Origin: Ahrensia kielensis DSM 5890
GTDB taxonomy: Bacteria > Pseudomonadota > Alphaproteobacteria > Rhizobiales > Rhizobiaceae
Direction: 5' to 3'
Assembly: GCF_000374465.1 (NCBI RefSeq)
Contig: NZ_KB894531.1
Coordinates: 248,001 to 312,000 of the forward strand
Length of the DNA: 64,000 nt
In this document: positions 45,792 to 54,705 of the stretch, in pieces
How positions within the stretch are numbered: position 1 is the first letter of the stretch
Layout of the letters: each line of letters opens with the position of its first letter
The notes under the pieces: generated by a model
What the model was told of the DNA's origin: nothing
Databases searched by the model: none
Seen by the model: the letters and a program-made list of their open reading frames with translations, nothing else
Position numbers and translations under genes: made by a program

Positions 45792-46231
45792 AACAGTCGC
45801 CTGTGCCATAAGGCATAGGCAAAACCACCGACGCTGCCACTGACAATAATAAGGGCAAGCCATAGGATTGATATGGGTTGGGCCGCTTCGCTTGGACCAT
45901 GGTCTGAAAGTGGTGAAGGGCCAAATACTAACCACACAACGATGATTGCAGTAATAATACCTGCAATTGTGAAAAACAGATGCGAATCTTTTTTCAATGC
46001 ATAAGCTGCAATCAGCGAAAGAAGAAAGCCAGGTATGGCCGTGACCGCGGTCATAATGAAAACTATAAGCAAAGTTGCTGCGTAAATTCTGGTAGCTTCA
46101 AGGAGTGTTTCAGTCGCGGCTTCTTCAAACGTTGCCAATGTTAATATGGCACTGGTTACACAGATGGATGCCACAAAAACTGCGATTGAATATCCGCCAA
46201 GCAAAACAAATATAGTTCGCACGATTTGCAT
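45779..46231 (-). CDS. Small membrane protein of unknown function
   Basis: A 150-residue protein with four predicted membrane helices (about 5-30, 48-72, 82-103 and 117-140) and a short cytoplasmic C-terminus (LWHRRLFHRA). I recognise no family. It lies 26 bp downstream of rlmN on the same strand, so it is probably cotranscribed, and its 3' end overlaps the convergent LysE-type gene. Confidence 0.72.
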   Translation of the reverse strand: MQIVRTIFVLLGGYSIAVFVASICVTSAILTLATFEEAATETLLEATRIYAATLLIVFIMTAVTAIPGFLLSLIAAYALKKDSHLFFTIAGIITAIIVVWLVFGPSPLSDHGPSEAAQPISILWLALIIVSGSVGGFAYALWHRRLFHRA

Positions 46232-46257
46232 TGTTGACGACCTAGCTGTCTTGAATG

Positions 46258-47487
46258 TTAATCGCCGTGACCTGCAATCATCATGGCTTCATAGGCCAAA
46301 CGCTCGGTTTTTTTCATGCGTTCAGATTCAGATTTAAGCTGGCCGCATGCTGCTAGGATGTCCTGTCCGCGCGGTGTGCGGATCGGCGATGCATAACCAT
46401 TGGCATTGATGAAATCGGCAAATTCTTCAATCTTATCCCAGTCAGAACATTCATAGTCTGAACCTGGCCATTTATTAAATGGAATGAGATTGATTTTCGA
46501 CGGAATGCCTTTGAGCAAGCGCACCAGTTCTTTTGCATCTGCAAGCGAATCATTGACGCCTTTAAGCATGACATATTCAAAGGTAATGCGGCGTGCGTTC
46601 GACAGGCCGGGGTAATTGCGACATGCCTCAAGCAATTGCTCAAGCGGATATTTTTTGTTGATAGGCACCAACACATCGCGCAATTCGTCGTTCACAGCGT
46701 GAAGCGAAATTGCCAACATCGCACCGGTTTCTTCGCCGATTTTGATGATGTTGGGCACAACACCGGAGGTTGAGAGCGTGACGCGGCGCTTAGAAAGAGA
46801 CAGCCCGTCGCCATCGGTAAATACATTCATCGCATCGCGTACATTGTCATGATTATAGAGCGGCTCGCCCATGCCCATCATGACAATATTGGTGACCTTG
46901 CGGCCTTCGCTTGGCACAATCGCACCAGCAGGCGTATCAATATCTGGAAAATCACCCAAACGTTTGCGCGCTAGAATAACCTGCGCCACGATTTCACCAG
47001 ACGTCAGATTGCGCACCAGCTTTTGTGTGCCCGTATGGCAAAATGTACAGGTAAGTGTGCAGCCGACTTGGCTTGAAACGCACAATGTGCCGCGGCCTTG
47101 TTCTGGAATATAAACAGTTTCAATTTCAACCGGTGCACCTGCCCCGCGTGAAGGAAAACGCATGAGCCATTTGCACGTACCGTCAACGGAAATTTGCTCT
47201 TCGACGATCTCAGGTCCGGCAATGGTGAACTTGTCTTTTAATAGTCCGCGCAATTCTTTGCCGAGATTTGACATAAGGTCAAAATCATCGACACCGCGAA
47301 TATAAAGCCAATGCCAAAGCTGCTGCGTACGCATTCTGATCTGCTTATCAGCAACGCCCGCATCGCGCAGCGCCTCACCCATTTGTTCGCGCGTTAAACC
47401 GATCAGTGTTGGACGTTGATCCATAAACTGATTGGCGCTGAGCGCGCTGCGTGTTTCTTTATTCGTCAGGTCGAGTGAAAGAGCCAT
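46258..47487 (-). CDS. rlmN: Dual-specificity 23S rRNA/tRNA (adenine-C2) methyltransferase RlmN
   Basis: Radical-SAM enzyme that methylates A2503 of 23S rRNA and A37 of some tRNAs. 409 residues; the 4Fe-4S motif CTLTCTFC gives Cys143, Cys147 and Cys150; the methyl-carrying Cys lies in DILAACGQL near residue 385. Also [32 protein letters not shown] and [10 protein letters not shown]. The N-terminal 22 residues before [10 protein letters not shown] are variable. Upstream lies ialB on the same strand. Confidence 0.96.
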   Translation of the reverse strand: MALSLDLTNKETRSALSANQFMDQRPTLIGLTREQMGEALRDAGVADKQIRMRTQQLWHWLYIRGVDDFDLMSNLGKELRGLLKDKFTIAGPEIVEEQISVDGTCKWLMRFPSRGAGAPVEIETVYIPEQGRGTLCVSSQVGCTLTCTFCHTGTQKLVRNLTSGEIVAQVILARKRLGDFPDIDTPAGAIVPSEGRKVTNIVMMGMGEPLYNHDNVRDAMNVFTDGDGLSLSKRRVTLSTSGVVPNIIKIGEETGAMLAISLHAVNDELRDVLVPINKKYPLEQLLEACRNYPGLSNARRITFEYVMLKGVNDSLADAKELVRLLKGIPSKINLIPFNKWPGSDYECSDWDKIEEFADFINANGYASPIRTPRGQDILAACGQLKSESERMKKTERLAYEAMMIAGHGD

Positions 47488-47577
47488 AATACAAACTACT
47501 GGTTTAATTTAGCGCGGCCTATCATGAATTGATGTTCCCGTCACTATCGTGTGCTGCATAGGTTAAATGCAAGAAAG

Positions 47578-47599
47578 GCCGGACATTGCTGCCCGACCG
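47578..47599 (-). terminator. Possible terminator of ialB
   Basis: On the minus strand GGTCGGGCA and TGTCCGGCC pair with two mismatches around a 4-base loop, followed by TTTCTTGC. It lies about 50 bp after the IalB stop. The stem is imperfect. Confidence 0.5.
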
Positions 47600-47646
47600 T
47601 CTAATGATTGAAACCCCGAAGGATTTAAATGCAAGAATTACTTAAA

Positions 47647-48162
47647 TTACTTGCAAGCTTGAATAGCATTAAGCGCGGCCGTGATGCCGGACAATGAATA
47701 TTCATAAGATGTGTTTGTGCCACGGCGCGAAACAGCTTTGATGCTCATTTTTGAGCCAGCGCGCATCGCAGCAACAATCGCTGGATCTTCGGCTGCATTT
47801 TCTGTCCAAGCCGTGTTGGCTTTTGAGAAGAACGAGAAGCTTTTGCCATCAATCGTGACGGTGACTTTCGATGATTCTTTTAATGTGTAACCAGCAATGA
47901 ATTGCGGCTCGTAAGAAACGTTGGAGCCTCGGCGCTGTGTTACCACAAAGAAATTATCACCATGGTTTACAGAAGCTGGCGCGTTTGATGTCGGAACGGA
48001 GACTGCATAGCAGACCTTACCGTTTGCACCCTGATAGCTGATCGCGCTCCAGTCATTGAATTGGCCAATCCGGTTCGGCGTTTGTGCAGAAGCGACAGCC
48101 GTTGCAGCGAAAAGTGCGCCTGCGGCTAGAATTGACGTTGTTATTTTAGATCCCTGAAACAT
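47647..48162 (-). CDS. Invasion-associated locus B (IalB) family protein
   Basis: A 171-residue secreted protein with a signal peptide (MFQGSKITTSILAAGALFAA, then TAVASA|QT) and an IalB domain: FNDWSAISYQGANGKVCYAV, SVNHGDNFFVVTQRRGSNVS and MKALRAGSK-like segments. IalB of Bartonella aids red-cell invasion, but the family is common in non-pathogenic alphaproteobacteria with unknown envelope roles. The start at 48162 has AGGA 5 bases upstream; a GTG at 48174 is less likely. A 298-bp gap upstream separates it from the divergent sigma-factor gene; I see no further gene in it. Confidence 0.87.
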   Translation of the reverse strand: MFQGSKITTSILAAGALFAATAVASAQTPNRIGQFNDWSAISYQGANGKVCYAVSVPTSNAPASVNHGDNFFVVTQRRGSNVSYEPQFIAGYTLKESSKVTVTIDGKSFSFFSKANTAWTENAAEDPAIVAAMRAGSKMSIKAVSRRGTNTSYEYSLSGITAALNAIQACK

Positions 48163-48460
48163 ATATCCTACCACTTTTGTGGGTTTGGCGATGACGACGC
48201 GATGCGAACGCTGCCGCCGCGGTTAACTTTGAAAATGGCTTAATGCGGTTACTAAAGCTTAAACAAAAGCTTTAAAATGTGATTTTTTCTCAAAGCGGCC
48301 CCGTTTAAACCCTAGTCTGAAGTCCCTAAGGTTGTGGTGTTCCCCAAAAACGGCAAGAGTTTGGCCTAAAAATAAAATATTGCGTGAATTCTTGTAATCA
48401 TGCCCTACAATCGATTCATGGGAGAATTTTCAAACGTGTTGACGTCGGACCACCAACTAT

Positions 48461-49036
48461 ATGAGCACTGAACTGCAAAAAGAGTTTGCCGTGCTTGCAT
48501 TGCACGTTGCCACATCAAAAGACCGGCAGGCTTTTGCTCAACTGTTTGATTATTTTGCACCGCGCTTGAAAAGTTATTTACGCAGCTTGAATATGAGCGA
48601 AGGGGCCGCCGAAGATTTAACGCAAGAGGTGATGCTCGTTCTTTGGCATAAAGCGCATCTTTATGACGCCTCAAAATCATCGCTCAGCACATGGCTTTTC
48701 CGTGTGGCACGAAACCGGCGCATTGATCTTGCGCGCCGTGATAAAACGGCTCTTTTAGACCCTGATGAACCGCTTTTGCAGCCTGCAAGCGTTCAGCCTG
48801 CCGATGAGGCCATGGATGATGATCAACGCGATGAGCGGGTGCAATTGGCTATGGCATCTTTGCCGCAAGAACAGATTGAACTTGTTCGGCAGGCGTTTTT
48901 TCTAGGACTGTCGCATAGTCAGATTTCAGAACAGACCGGCTTGCCGCTAGGCACAGTTAAATCGCGCATACGCCTCGCATTTGGGCGTTTGCGGCGGGCG
49001 CTTGAAAATGATGCGCTGGTCGATACCGAGTTTTAA
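48461..49036 (+). CDS. ECF RNA polymerase sigma factor, RpoE/ECF11-like
   Basis: A 191-residue sigma-70 family ECF factor. Region 2 (about 24-90) reads FAQLFDYFAPRLKSYLRSLN, then AEDLTQEVMLVLWHKAHLYD and STWLFRVARNRRIDLARRD; region 4 (about 130-182) reads LGLSHSQISEQTGLPLGTVK followed by SRIRLAFGRLRRAL. The sequence is closest, from memory, to the singlet-oxygen sigma factor RpoE of Rhodobacter, whose gene is followed by the zinc anti-sigma factor chrR. No such gene follows here: the next gene is on the other strand and overlaps the stop by 3 bp. It is not an EcfG-type general stress factor. Confidence 0.9.
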   Translation: MSTELQKEFAVLALHVATSKDRQAFAQLFDYFAPRLKSYLRSLNMSEGAAEDLTQEVMLVLWHKAHLYDASKSSLSTWLFRVARNRRIDLARRDKTALLDPDEPLLQPASVQPADEAMDDDQRDERVQLAMASLPQEQIELVRQAFFLGLSHSQISEQTGLPLGTVKSRIRLAFGRLRRALENDALVDTEF

Positions 49037-49419
49037 ATATCGTCGCTTTTCTCGGCAAGTGCCTGCCTTGCTGCCAAACGGTGTGCATCCGTGATGTGGG
49101 AGCGAACAGCACCAATTGCGGCCATGATGACCGCCAAATCATCCGTAAAGCCGAGGCCTAGAATAAAATCTGGCACAATATCCAAAGGCAGCACGAAGTA
49201 GGCCAAAGCCGCTAGCAATGTGCCGCGCACTTTGGTCGGCGTTTCTTTGTCGAGGGCGCAGTAATAGGCGGCGGTTACTTCTTCGCCCATTGGCAAAATA
49301 TTTGCTGCCTTGCGCAATGTAGACCAGAATTTTTCGCGCACTCTTTCCTCACGGTTGTTGCGCTGGCGCTCCGAACCGGGTTCTAGGATTTCTTCTATTT
49401 TATCGCTCTTCATTTGCAT
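49033..49419 (-). CDS. DUF1232 (YkvA-like) membrane protein
   Basis: A 128-residue protein with the DUF1232 core KVRGTLLAALAYFVLPLDIV followed by PDFILGLGFTDDLAVI, one to two hydrophobic segments (about 67-100), and a charged N-terminal region. Function unknown. The start is uncertain; no good ribosome-binding site is seen for the Met codons at 49419 or 49413. Its stop overlaps the stop of the convergent sigma-factor gene. Confidence 0.86.
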   Translation of the reverse strand: MQMKSDKIEEILEPGSERQRNNREERVREKFWSTLRKAANILPMGEEVTAAYYCALDKETPTKVRGTLLAALAYFVLPLDIVPDFILGLGFTDDLAVIMAAIGAVRSHITDAHRLAARQALAEKSDDI

Positions 49420-49481
49420 AATCTATAAATGGTGATTGCTTTCGTATGCTTCAAGCTTTCGAAGCATTTGCACCACAACGT

Positions 49482-49775
49482 TTATGCTGCTGCTTTGTTC
49501 ATTCTGGCAGCCAACTTAGCATCCAATTCAGTAATGCCGCCGCTATCATGCGTGGTCAGCGTCACCTCAACACGGTTGTACACATTGAACCATTCAGGGT
49601 GGTGGTTCATTTTTTCAGCAACAATCGCCATTTTGGTCATGAAACCAAATGCGTTCACGAAGTTCGAGAATTTGAATTTTTTAGATATGGACTTGCCGTC
49701 GCCGGAAAGCTCCCAGCCTTCAAGCTCTGCAAGGGCGGTGTTCAATTCGTCTTGATTAAGCGTTGGTTTCGCCAT
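49482..49775 (-). CDS. phhB: Pterin-4a-carbinolamine dehydratase
   Basis: A 97-residue enzyme that recycles the pterin cofactor of aromatic amino-acid hydroxylases. The family core is [20 protein letters not shown] followed by NFVNAFGFM, and the active-site block [20 protein letters not shown] followed by TTHDSGGIT with its His-His pair. ATG 49775 has GAGGAG about 8 bases upstream. No phenylalanine hydroxylase gene is present in the window. It lies 25 bp after thpR on the same strand. Confidence 0.95.
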   Translation of the reverse strand: MAKPTLNQDELNTALAELEGWELSGDGKSISKKFKFSNFVNAFGFMTKMAIVAEKMNHHPEWFNVYNRVEVTLTTHDSGGITELDAKLAARMNKAAA

Positions 49776-49800
49776 GATGTTTCTCCTCGTTATGTAGAGA

Positions 49801-50403
49801 CTAACGCATCGCAGCAACATTTCGATCCGCTAATTGGTCATAATCCAGATTACCCACGGCATATTGGTCGCGTGTTAGTGGATATATCTCTTCACGAAGG
49901 TAAGGGCCGCCGCCAATCGAATCGCGCGATGACATCAGCACGAAGTCTTTGATTTTAACCGGCGGCGCGTAAAATCCACCGCGCTCAGATAAAAAGCGTG
50001 CAGCGCGTTCAGCCGTTACATTGCGCAGACGCGCAATCGTAATATGGGGTGTGAATTTACGCGAGTCGGCAGGCAGATTTAGCCTTTGGCATGTGCGTTC
50101 TATGTCTTCCTGCAATTCGTAAATCTCAGGACAGTTTTTGGGAACTGCGAACAAGGAATGTGGTTTCTTGCCGCCAAATACACCAAGGCCGCAAAGCGTT
50201 AGATCAAATGGTTTGCGATCGATGCGCCCAAGTTCAAACGCCACTTCATCGGCGATATGATTTTCAAGATCGCCCATAAAGCGCAATGTTAGATGATAGT
50301 TTTCCGGATCGATAAATCGGGCACCGGGCAGGCCGCCGCGCATCATTGATAAATGCATCATGGTGGCGTGCGGTAGTTCCAAGGCGGCAAACAAACGTGG
50401 CAT
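49801..50403 (-). CDS. thpR: RNA 2',3'-cyclic phosphodiesterase ThpR
   Basis: A 200-residue 2H phosphoesterase; both catalytic HxT motifs are present (His37-Leu-Thr39 in YHLTLRF and His120-Ile-Thr122 in PHITIARL). It opens 2',3'-cyclic phosphate ends of RNA or acts as a ligase in vitro. Start ATG 50403 ([11 protein letters not shown], the family N-terminus) with GGGGAT upstream; the frame stays open to 50445. Followed by phhB. Confidence 0.93.
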   Translation of the reverse strand: MPRLFAALELPHATMMHLSMMRGGLPGARFIDPENYHLTLRFMGDLENHIADEVAFELGRIDRKPFDLTLCGLGVFGGKKPHSLFAVPKNCPEIYELQEDIERTCQRLNLPADSRKFTPHITIARLRNVTAERAARFLSERGGFYAPPVKIKDFVLMSSRDSIGGGPYLREEIYPLTRDQYAVGNLDYDQLADRNVAAMR

Positions 50404-50505
50404 CAGACGATCCCCATTAACTGCGCGATTTGGCGAGCAAATCACTTTTCCCCTTTAAGTGAGCCGATCATGGTTTTGTAACAGATGCAAGGCAGTGACT
50501 GAATT

Positions 50506-51144
50506 CTACTCAGTCTTTTGCGCGGCGAGGTAAGTTTCAAGAAAGGGTAGAAAGTTCTCAACCATGATTTTTACGCCCTCTTTTGTGGGGTGAATGCCAT
50601 CTGCCTGCATCAGTTCAGGATTGGTAATCGCACCCTCAAGAAAGAAAGGATAAAGCGGCACATTATGTTTTTCAGCCAGCTCGGCGTAGATTTTATTGAA
50701 GGCTGCGCCATAGGTATCGCCCATATTGGGCGGCGCAATCATGCCAACAAGAAGAACATCAATGTTGCGGGCTTTCAGCGCTTCAATCATCTGGTCAAGA
50801 TTTTGGCGCGTTATGTCGGGCTGAATACCGCGCAAGGCATCATTGCCGCCAAGTTCTAATATGACAAAATCGGTATTATCGGGTACTGACCATTCAAGCC
50901 GCGCAAGGCCGCCCGAAGTTGTATCGCCAGAAACACCCGCATTGGCGATTGCAATGTCGTGGTCTTTTTCACGAAGCGCGGCTTGTAATTGGTCTGGAAA
51001 ACCGTTTCCGTTTTCAAGCTGATAACCGGCCATGAGACTGTCGCCAAAGCCAACGCCTTGCAGTTTTTCTGCGTGAACAGGCGTCATAGCAAACATTACA
51101 ATTAGTCCACATAACGAAAAAGTGCGCGACAATAATTTGAACAT
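50506..51144 (-). CDS. SGNH/GDSL esterase (arylesterase, TesA-like)
   Basis: A 212-residue periplasmic hydrolase with a signal peptide (cleavage VHA|EK near 25). The SGNH blocks are VGFGDSLMAGY (Ser36), GVSGDTTSGG, LGGNDALRG and DGIHPTKEG with the catalytic Asp/His. E. coli TesA is a thioesterase, lysophospholipase and protease of this type. As in E. coli, it is divergent from a YbbA-YbbP-like ABC pair (69 bp between starts), a conserved but functionally unexplained pairing. Confidence 0.93.
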   Translation of the reverse strand: MFKLLSRTFSLCGLIVMFAMTPVHAEKLQGVGFGDSLMAGYQLENGNGFPDQLQAALREKDHDIAIANAGVSGDTTSGGLARLEWSVPDNTDFVILELGGNDALRGIQPDITRQNLDQMIEALKARNIDVLLVGMIAPPNMGDTYGAAFNKIYAELAEKHNVPLYPFFLEGAITNPELMQADGIHPTKEGVKIMVENFLPFLETYLAAQKTE

Positions 51145-51213
51145 TGGTACAGAATTCCCATTTAACGTTACGCTAACTCAACAGTCTCCCCTACCATATA
51201 GGAAGTAATTACC

Positions 51214-51915
51214 GTGTCTGAACCCATGATCGACTTAAAAAATGTCAATTTGAAGTTGGGCGAGGGCGCAAGTGCCGTTCATGTTCTCAAAAATGTGGAC
51301 CTGACGATTGATGCGGGCGAAGCGATTGGCATTATCGGGCCGTCGGGCTCAGGCAAGACAACATTGCTGATGGTGCTGGCGGGATTAGAACATGCCGATA
51401 GCGGCACGGTGACGGTTGCTGGCGCTAAGCTTAGCGGCATGAGCGAAGATGCAATTGCGCAGTTTCGCGGTAAGAATATCGGGTTCGTCTTCCAGTCCTT
51501 CCATTTGATTGCCAATATGACAGCGCTTGAAAATGTCGCCGTACCATTGGAACTTGCCGGTGTTGCGGATGCGTTTGATATTGCGCGCGCAGAGCTTGAG
51601 GCCGTTGGCCTTGGTCGCCGCCTCACACATTATCCGGGACAATTATCTGGCGGTGAACAACAGCGCGTTGCTGTGGCACGTGCGCTTGCGCCAAATCCGA
51701 AAATTCTAATTGCGGATGAACCGACAGGTAATCTTGATTCGGCAACGGGCGAACAGATTTCAGAGCTTATTTTCAAAAAACAAAAAGAACGCGGCATGAC
51801 ATTTGTTCTTGTTACGCATGATGCCGCGCTTGCTGCGTCTTGCGACCGCAAGGTGCGCGTTAATTCCGGCATTGTGGAAGCTGATGCCAAAGCAAAATCA
51901 AAGACGGCGGCTTAA
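51214..51915 (+). CDS. ABC transporter ATP-binding protein, YbbA/LolD-like
   Basis: A 233-residue ATPase of the MacB/LolD class. Walker A is GPSGSGKTT (42-50), Q-loop VFQSFHLI, signature LSGGEQQRVA, Walker B ILIADEPTGNLD, and H-loop LVTHD. The GTG at 51214 has AGGAAG 8 bases before; an ATG at 51226 is an alternative. The permease gene starts 2 bp after the stop, so the two are coupled. Such type-VII pairs do mechanical work on periplasmic or lipid substrates rather than import. Confidence 0.94.
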   Translation: MSEPMIDLKNVNLKLGEGASAVHVLKNVDLTIDAGEAIGIIGPSGSGKTTLLMVLAGLEHADSGTVTVAGAKLSGMSEDAIAQFRGKNIGFVFQSFHLIANMTALENVAVPLELAGVADAFDIARAELEAVGLGRRLTHYPGQLSGGEQQRVAVARALAPNPKILIADEPTGNLDSATGEQISELIFKKQKERGMTFVLVTHDAALAASCDRKVRVNSGIVEADAKAKSKTAA

Positions 51916-51916
51916 C

Positions 51917-54466
51917 ATGAGCAATGCGAATATGATTGCGCTGGCATGGCGTTTTGCATGTCGTGAAATTCGCGGCGGCCTTTCGGGCTTTTATGTGTTT
52001 CTTGCCTGTATTGCGCTCGGCACCGCTGCCATTGGCGGCGTAAATGCGGTCAGCCAAGCGGTCACGCAAGGTATCGAATCAGAAGGCAGCACCATTCTTG
52101 GCGGCGATGTGCGGTTTGAACTCAATCAGCGCGATGCGACGCCTGATGAATTTGCAACGCTTCAAAATTTAGGTGATGTGGCAGTTAGTGCCAATAGTCG
52201 TTCCATGGCGCGGCTTGCCGATCAGTCTGATCAGGCCTTGGTTGAGGTTAAAGCAGTTGATCAGGCCTATCCACTTTACGGGGAATTTAAGACCGAACCT
52301 GCCTATGAGTATGATGTGCTTGCAAAGCGCGATGGTGCCTTTGGGGCGATTGTTCAACCACTGTTTTTAGACCGCCTAAACCTTGCAGTTGGCGATAATG
52401 TGCTGGTTGGCAATGAGACCTATCAGATACGCGGCATCATCAATGAAGAGCCTGATGCGCTATCGGACGGCATTGGTTTTGCACCGCGGCTTGTCATGAG
52501 CACGCAGGGGCTTGAAGCATCAGGGCTCATCCAGCCTGGATCGCTTGTCGAGCGCGTTTATAAAATCCGCATGCCGCAAGGCACGCAAAGCGATGATATT
52601 AAAGCTGCGATCGCCAGCGCAAATGCTTCGCATCCAGATGCGGGTTGGTCCACGCGTTCACGCGGCAATGCAGCGCCAGCGCTTTCATCTAATGTTGAAC
52701 GCTTTGCGCAGTTTTTAACGCTTGTTGGTTTGACCGCGCTGGTGACCGGCGGCGTTGGTGTTGCCAATGCAGTGCGCGCTTTTCTCGATTCAAAACGCAA
52801 TGTTATTGCGACGTTTAAATGTTTGGGTGCACCGGGCGATCTGGTGTCGCTGATATATCTTTTCCAAATATTGATTGTTGGTGCGATCGGCATTGGGTTT
52901 GGTTTAATCTTGGCGATGATTGCGCCGATTGCTGCCAAGGCGGCATTGGCGGGTGTTATCCCGCTACCAACAACCGGTTTTCTTTATCCGGGCGCATTGG
53001 GTCTTGCTGTTTTGTTTTCCACGCTCACAATATTTGTGTTTGCGCTTTTGCCGCTTGGCCGTGCACGCGATATTGCCGCGTCTAGCCTTTTTAGAGATCA
53101 AAATCTGACCGCTAACAGTCTGCCGCGCTTTGTCTATTGGGCAGGTGCACTTGTTGCTGCGATTTTGCTGGCGGGGCTTGCGATTTACTTCTCTGTTGAT
53201 CGCCAAATCGCCGCCTATTTTCTTGGCGGTGTTCTGTTCGCATTTGTGGTTTTGCGCTTTGTGTCGCTTCTGCTTATGGCCGCTGCGCGCCGTGTCGGTA
53301 CGATCAAAGGCACGCCGCTTCGCCTTGCTGTCGGCAATATTCACCGCCCAGGAGCTTTAACACCATCTGTGGTTTTGGCGCTTGGTCTTGGTCTCACATT
53401 GCTGGTAACGCTGGCGCTTATTGATAGTAATTTGCGCAGTCAAATTGCGGGCAATATTACCGAGCGAGCGCCGAATTTCTTCTTTGTGGATATTCAATCC
53501 AATGTCGTAGAAGATTTCGCAAGGCTGGTTGAAAATGAAGTGCAAGACAATGGCAAGCTGGTGCGTGTGCCGATGCTGCGTGGCCGCGTTATTGCGCTTA
53601 ACGAGCAAGATGTAGCCACCATTAATGTGCCACCAGAAGCGCGATGGGTTCTGCGCGGTGATCGCGGTATTACCTATGCGAAAAACATCCCTGAAAACTC
53701 AACCCTCTCAGAGGGAACTTGGTGGGATGCTGATTATGTTGGCGAACCGCTGGTGTCTTTTGCTGCCGAAGAAGCGGGCGAATTAGGTCTCACCATTGGT
53801 GACACGGTGACAGTCAATGTTCTTGGCCGGAATATCACGGCGAAAATAGCCAATTTGCGGCAAGTGGAATGGGAAAGCCTTGCGATCAATTTCGTGATGG
53901 TTTTCTCGCCCAATACATTTGCAGGTGCGCCCCATTCATGGCTCGCCACGCTGACTATGCCAGAAGCTGACAGTGCGACCGAGAAAGCTATTTTAACTTC
54001 TGTGACGCAGTCTTTTCCGGCTGTTACAACGGTGCGGGTGAAAGACGCGATTGATGTGGTCAACCGTGTTGTTGGTCAGCTAGCAACAGCTATTCGCGCT
54101 GCGGCATCTGTTGCGCTCATTGCCTCGGTTCTGGTTTTGGCAGGCGCGCTTGCCGCTGGTAACCGCGCACGGGTTCACGATGCGGTTGTTCTTAAAACGC
54201 TTGGGGCGACGCGCCGAACGCTTATCGCTGCTTTTGTGACCGAATATGCGCTTTTAGGTGCTGCAACGGCTGTGTTTGCTTTGGGCGCAGGTGGTTTTGC
54301 GGCTTGGTTTATCGTTAGCCGCATTATGACGCTTCCTTGGACCTTTGAGCCAAATATTGCTGCGGCTACGATTATCATCGCGCTGGTTTGTACGGTGGGT
54401 TTTGGCCTCGCAGGCACATGGCGAGTCTTGGGACAAAAAGCAGCGCCAGTGCTGCGCAACCTATAG
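51917..54466 (+). CDS. FtsX-like ABC permease, YbbP type
   Basis: An 849-residue inner-membrane permease. The N-terminus IALAWRFACREIRGGLSGFY followed by VFLACIALGTAAIGGV begins the first helix; a large periplasmic MacB-like domain, an FtsX core (about 260-385), a central set of helices (about 420-500), a second periplasmic domain and a C-terminal FtsX core (about 725-845; AAGNRARVHDAVVLKTLGAT followed by RRTLIAAF) follow. About ten helices in all. The start ATG at 51917 is 2 bp after the ATPase stop; an open frame runs further upstream inside the ATPase gene but is not coding. Confidence 0.93.
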   Translation: MSNANMIALAWRFACREIRGGLSGFYVFLACIALGTAAIGGVNAVSQAVTQGIESEGSTILGGDVRFELNQRDATPDEFATLQNLGDVAVSANSRSMARLADQSDQALVEVKAVDQAYPLYGEFKTEPAYEYDVLAKRDGAFGAIVQPLFLDRLNLAVGDNVLVGNETYQIRGIINEEPDALSDGIGFAPRLVMSTQGLEASGLIQPGSLVERVYKIRMPQGTQSDDIKAAIASANASHPDAGWSTRSRGNAAPALSSNVERFAQFLTLVGLTALVTGGVGVANAVRAFLDSKRNVIATFKCLGAPGDLVSLIYLFQILIVGAIGIGFGLILAMIAPIAAKAALAGVIPLPTTGFLYPGALGLAVLFSTLTIFVFALLPLGRARDIAASSLFRDQNLTANSLPRFVYWAGALVAAILLAGLAIYFSVDRQIAAYFLGGVLFAFVVLRFVSLLLMAAARRVGTIKGTPLRLAVGNIHRPGALTPSVVLALGLGLTLLVTLALIDSNLRSQIAGNITERAPNFFFVDIQSNVVEDFARLVENEVQDNGKLVRVPMLRGRVIALNEQDVATINVPPEARWVLRGDRGITYAKNIPENSTLSEGTWWDADYVGEPLVSFAAEEAGELGLTIGDTVTVNVLGRNITAKIANLRQVEWESLAINFVMVFSPNTFAGAPHSWLATLTMPEADSATEKAILTSVTQSFPAVTTVRVKDAIDVVNRVVGQLATAIRAAASVALIASVLVLAGALAAGNRARVHDAVVLKTLGATRRTLIAAFVTEYALLGAATAVFALGAGGFAAWFIVSRIMTLPWTFEPNIAAATIIIALVCTVGFGLAGTWRVLGQKAAPVLRNL

Positions 54467-54523
54467 AAGCCGCCAAGTTCGTTAATAAGTTCGCTTCGTT
54501 TGTTAACGAATTGATCTCGATTT

Positions 54524-54554
54524 CAGTAAAAACGTCAAATCGGCGTTTTTACTG
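54524..54554. terminator. 11-bp perfect hairpin after the YbbP-type permease
   Basis: CAGTAAAAACG (54524-54534) pairs with CGTTTTTACTG (54544-54554) around a 9-base loop, 58 bp after the permease stop. A weaker TTCGTTAA/TTAACGAA pair (54478-54510) precedes it. Probably a terminator, although no separate U-run follows. Confidence 0.6.
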
Positions 54555-54600
54555 CGATTCTTGAGTCTTATGGTCTTGTTTTGACCAAATATTCTCATCA

Positions 54601-54705
54601 TATTGGAAACAGGCATGCTGGAGTCCCGCCAGCGGCGCCTCGGTTTCAAAAATAGCTTTGAGATCGGACACCCGACGGGACACTTTGCTAGATTTAGAGG
54701 TCACT
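54601..54705 (+). ncRNA. Probable ybhL-type leader RNA before the Bax-inhibitor gene
   Basis: The ybhL leader is a known alphaproteobacterial RNA motif found upstream of Bax-inhibitor-1 genes. Here the 105 bases before the start contain GTCCCG (54623-54628) complementary to CGGGAC (54676-54681), a local CTGG/CCAG hairpin (54618-54632) and a CCCGACGGG element (54671-54679). Assignment rests on position and pairing potential; I could not compare it with the family model. Confidence 0.5.

Noticed and set aside
49033-49036. Possible anti-sigma function of the DUF1232 gene beside the ECF factor
   Set aside because: It is convergent, not cotranscribed, and has no zinc-binding anti-sigma motif (H-x3-C-x2-C).
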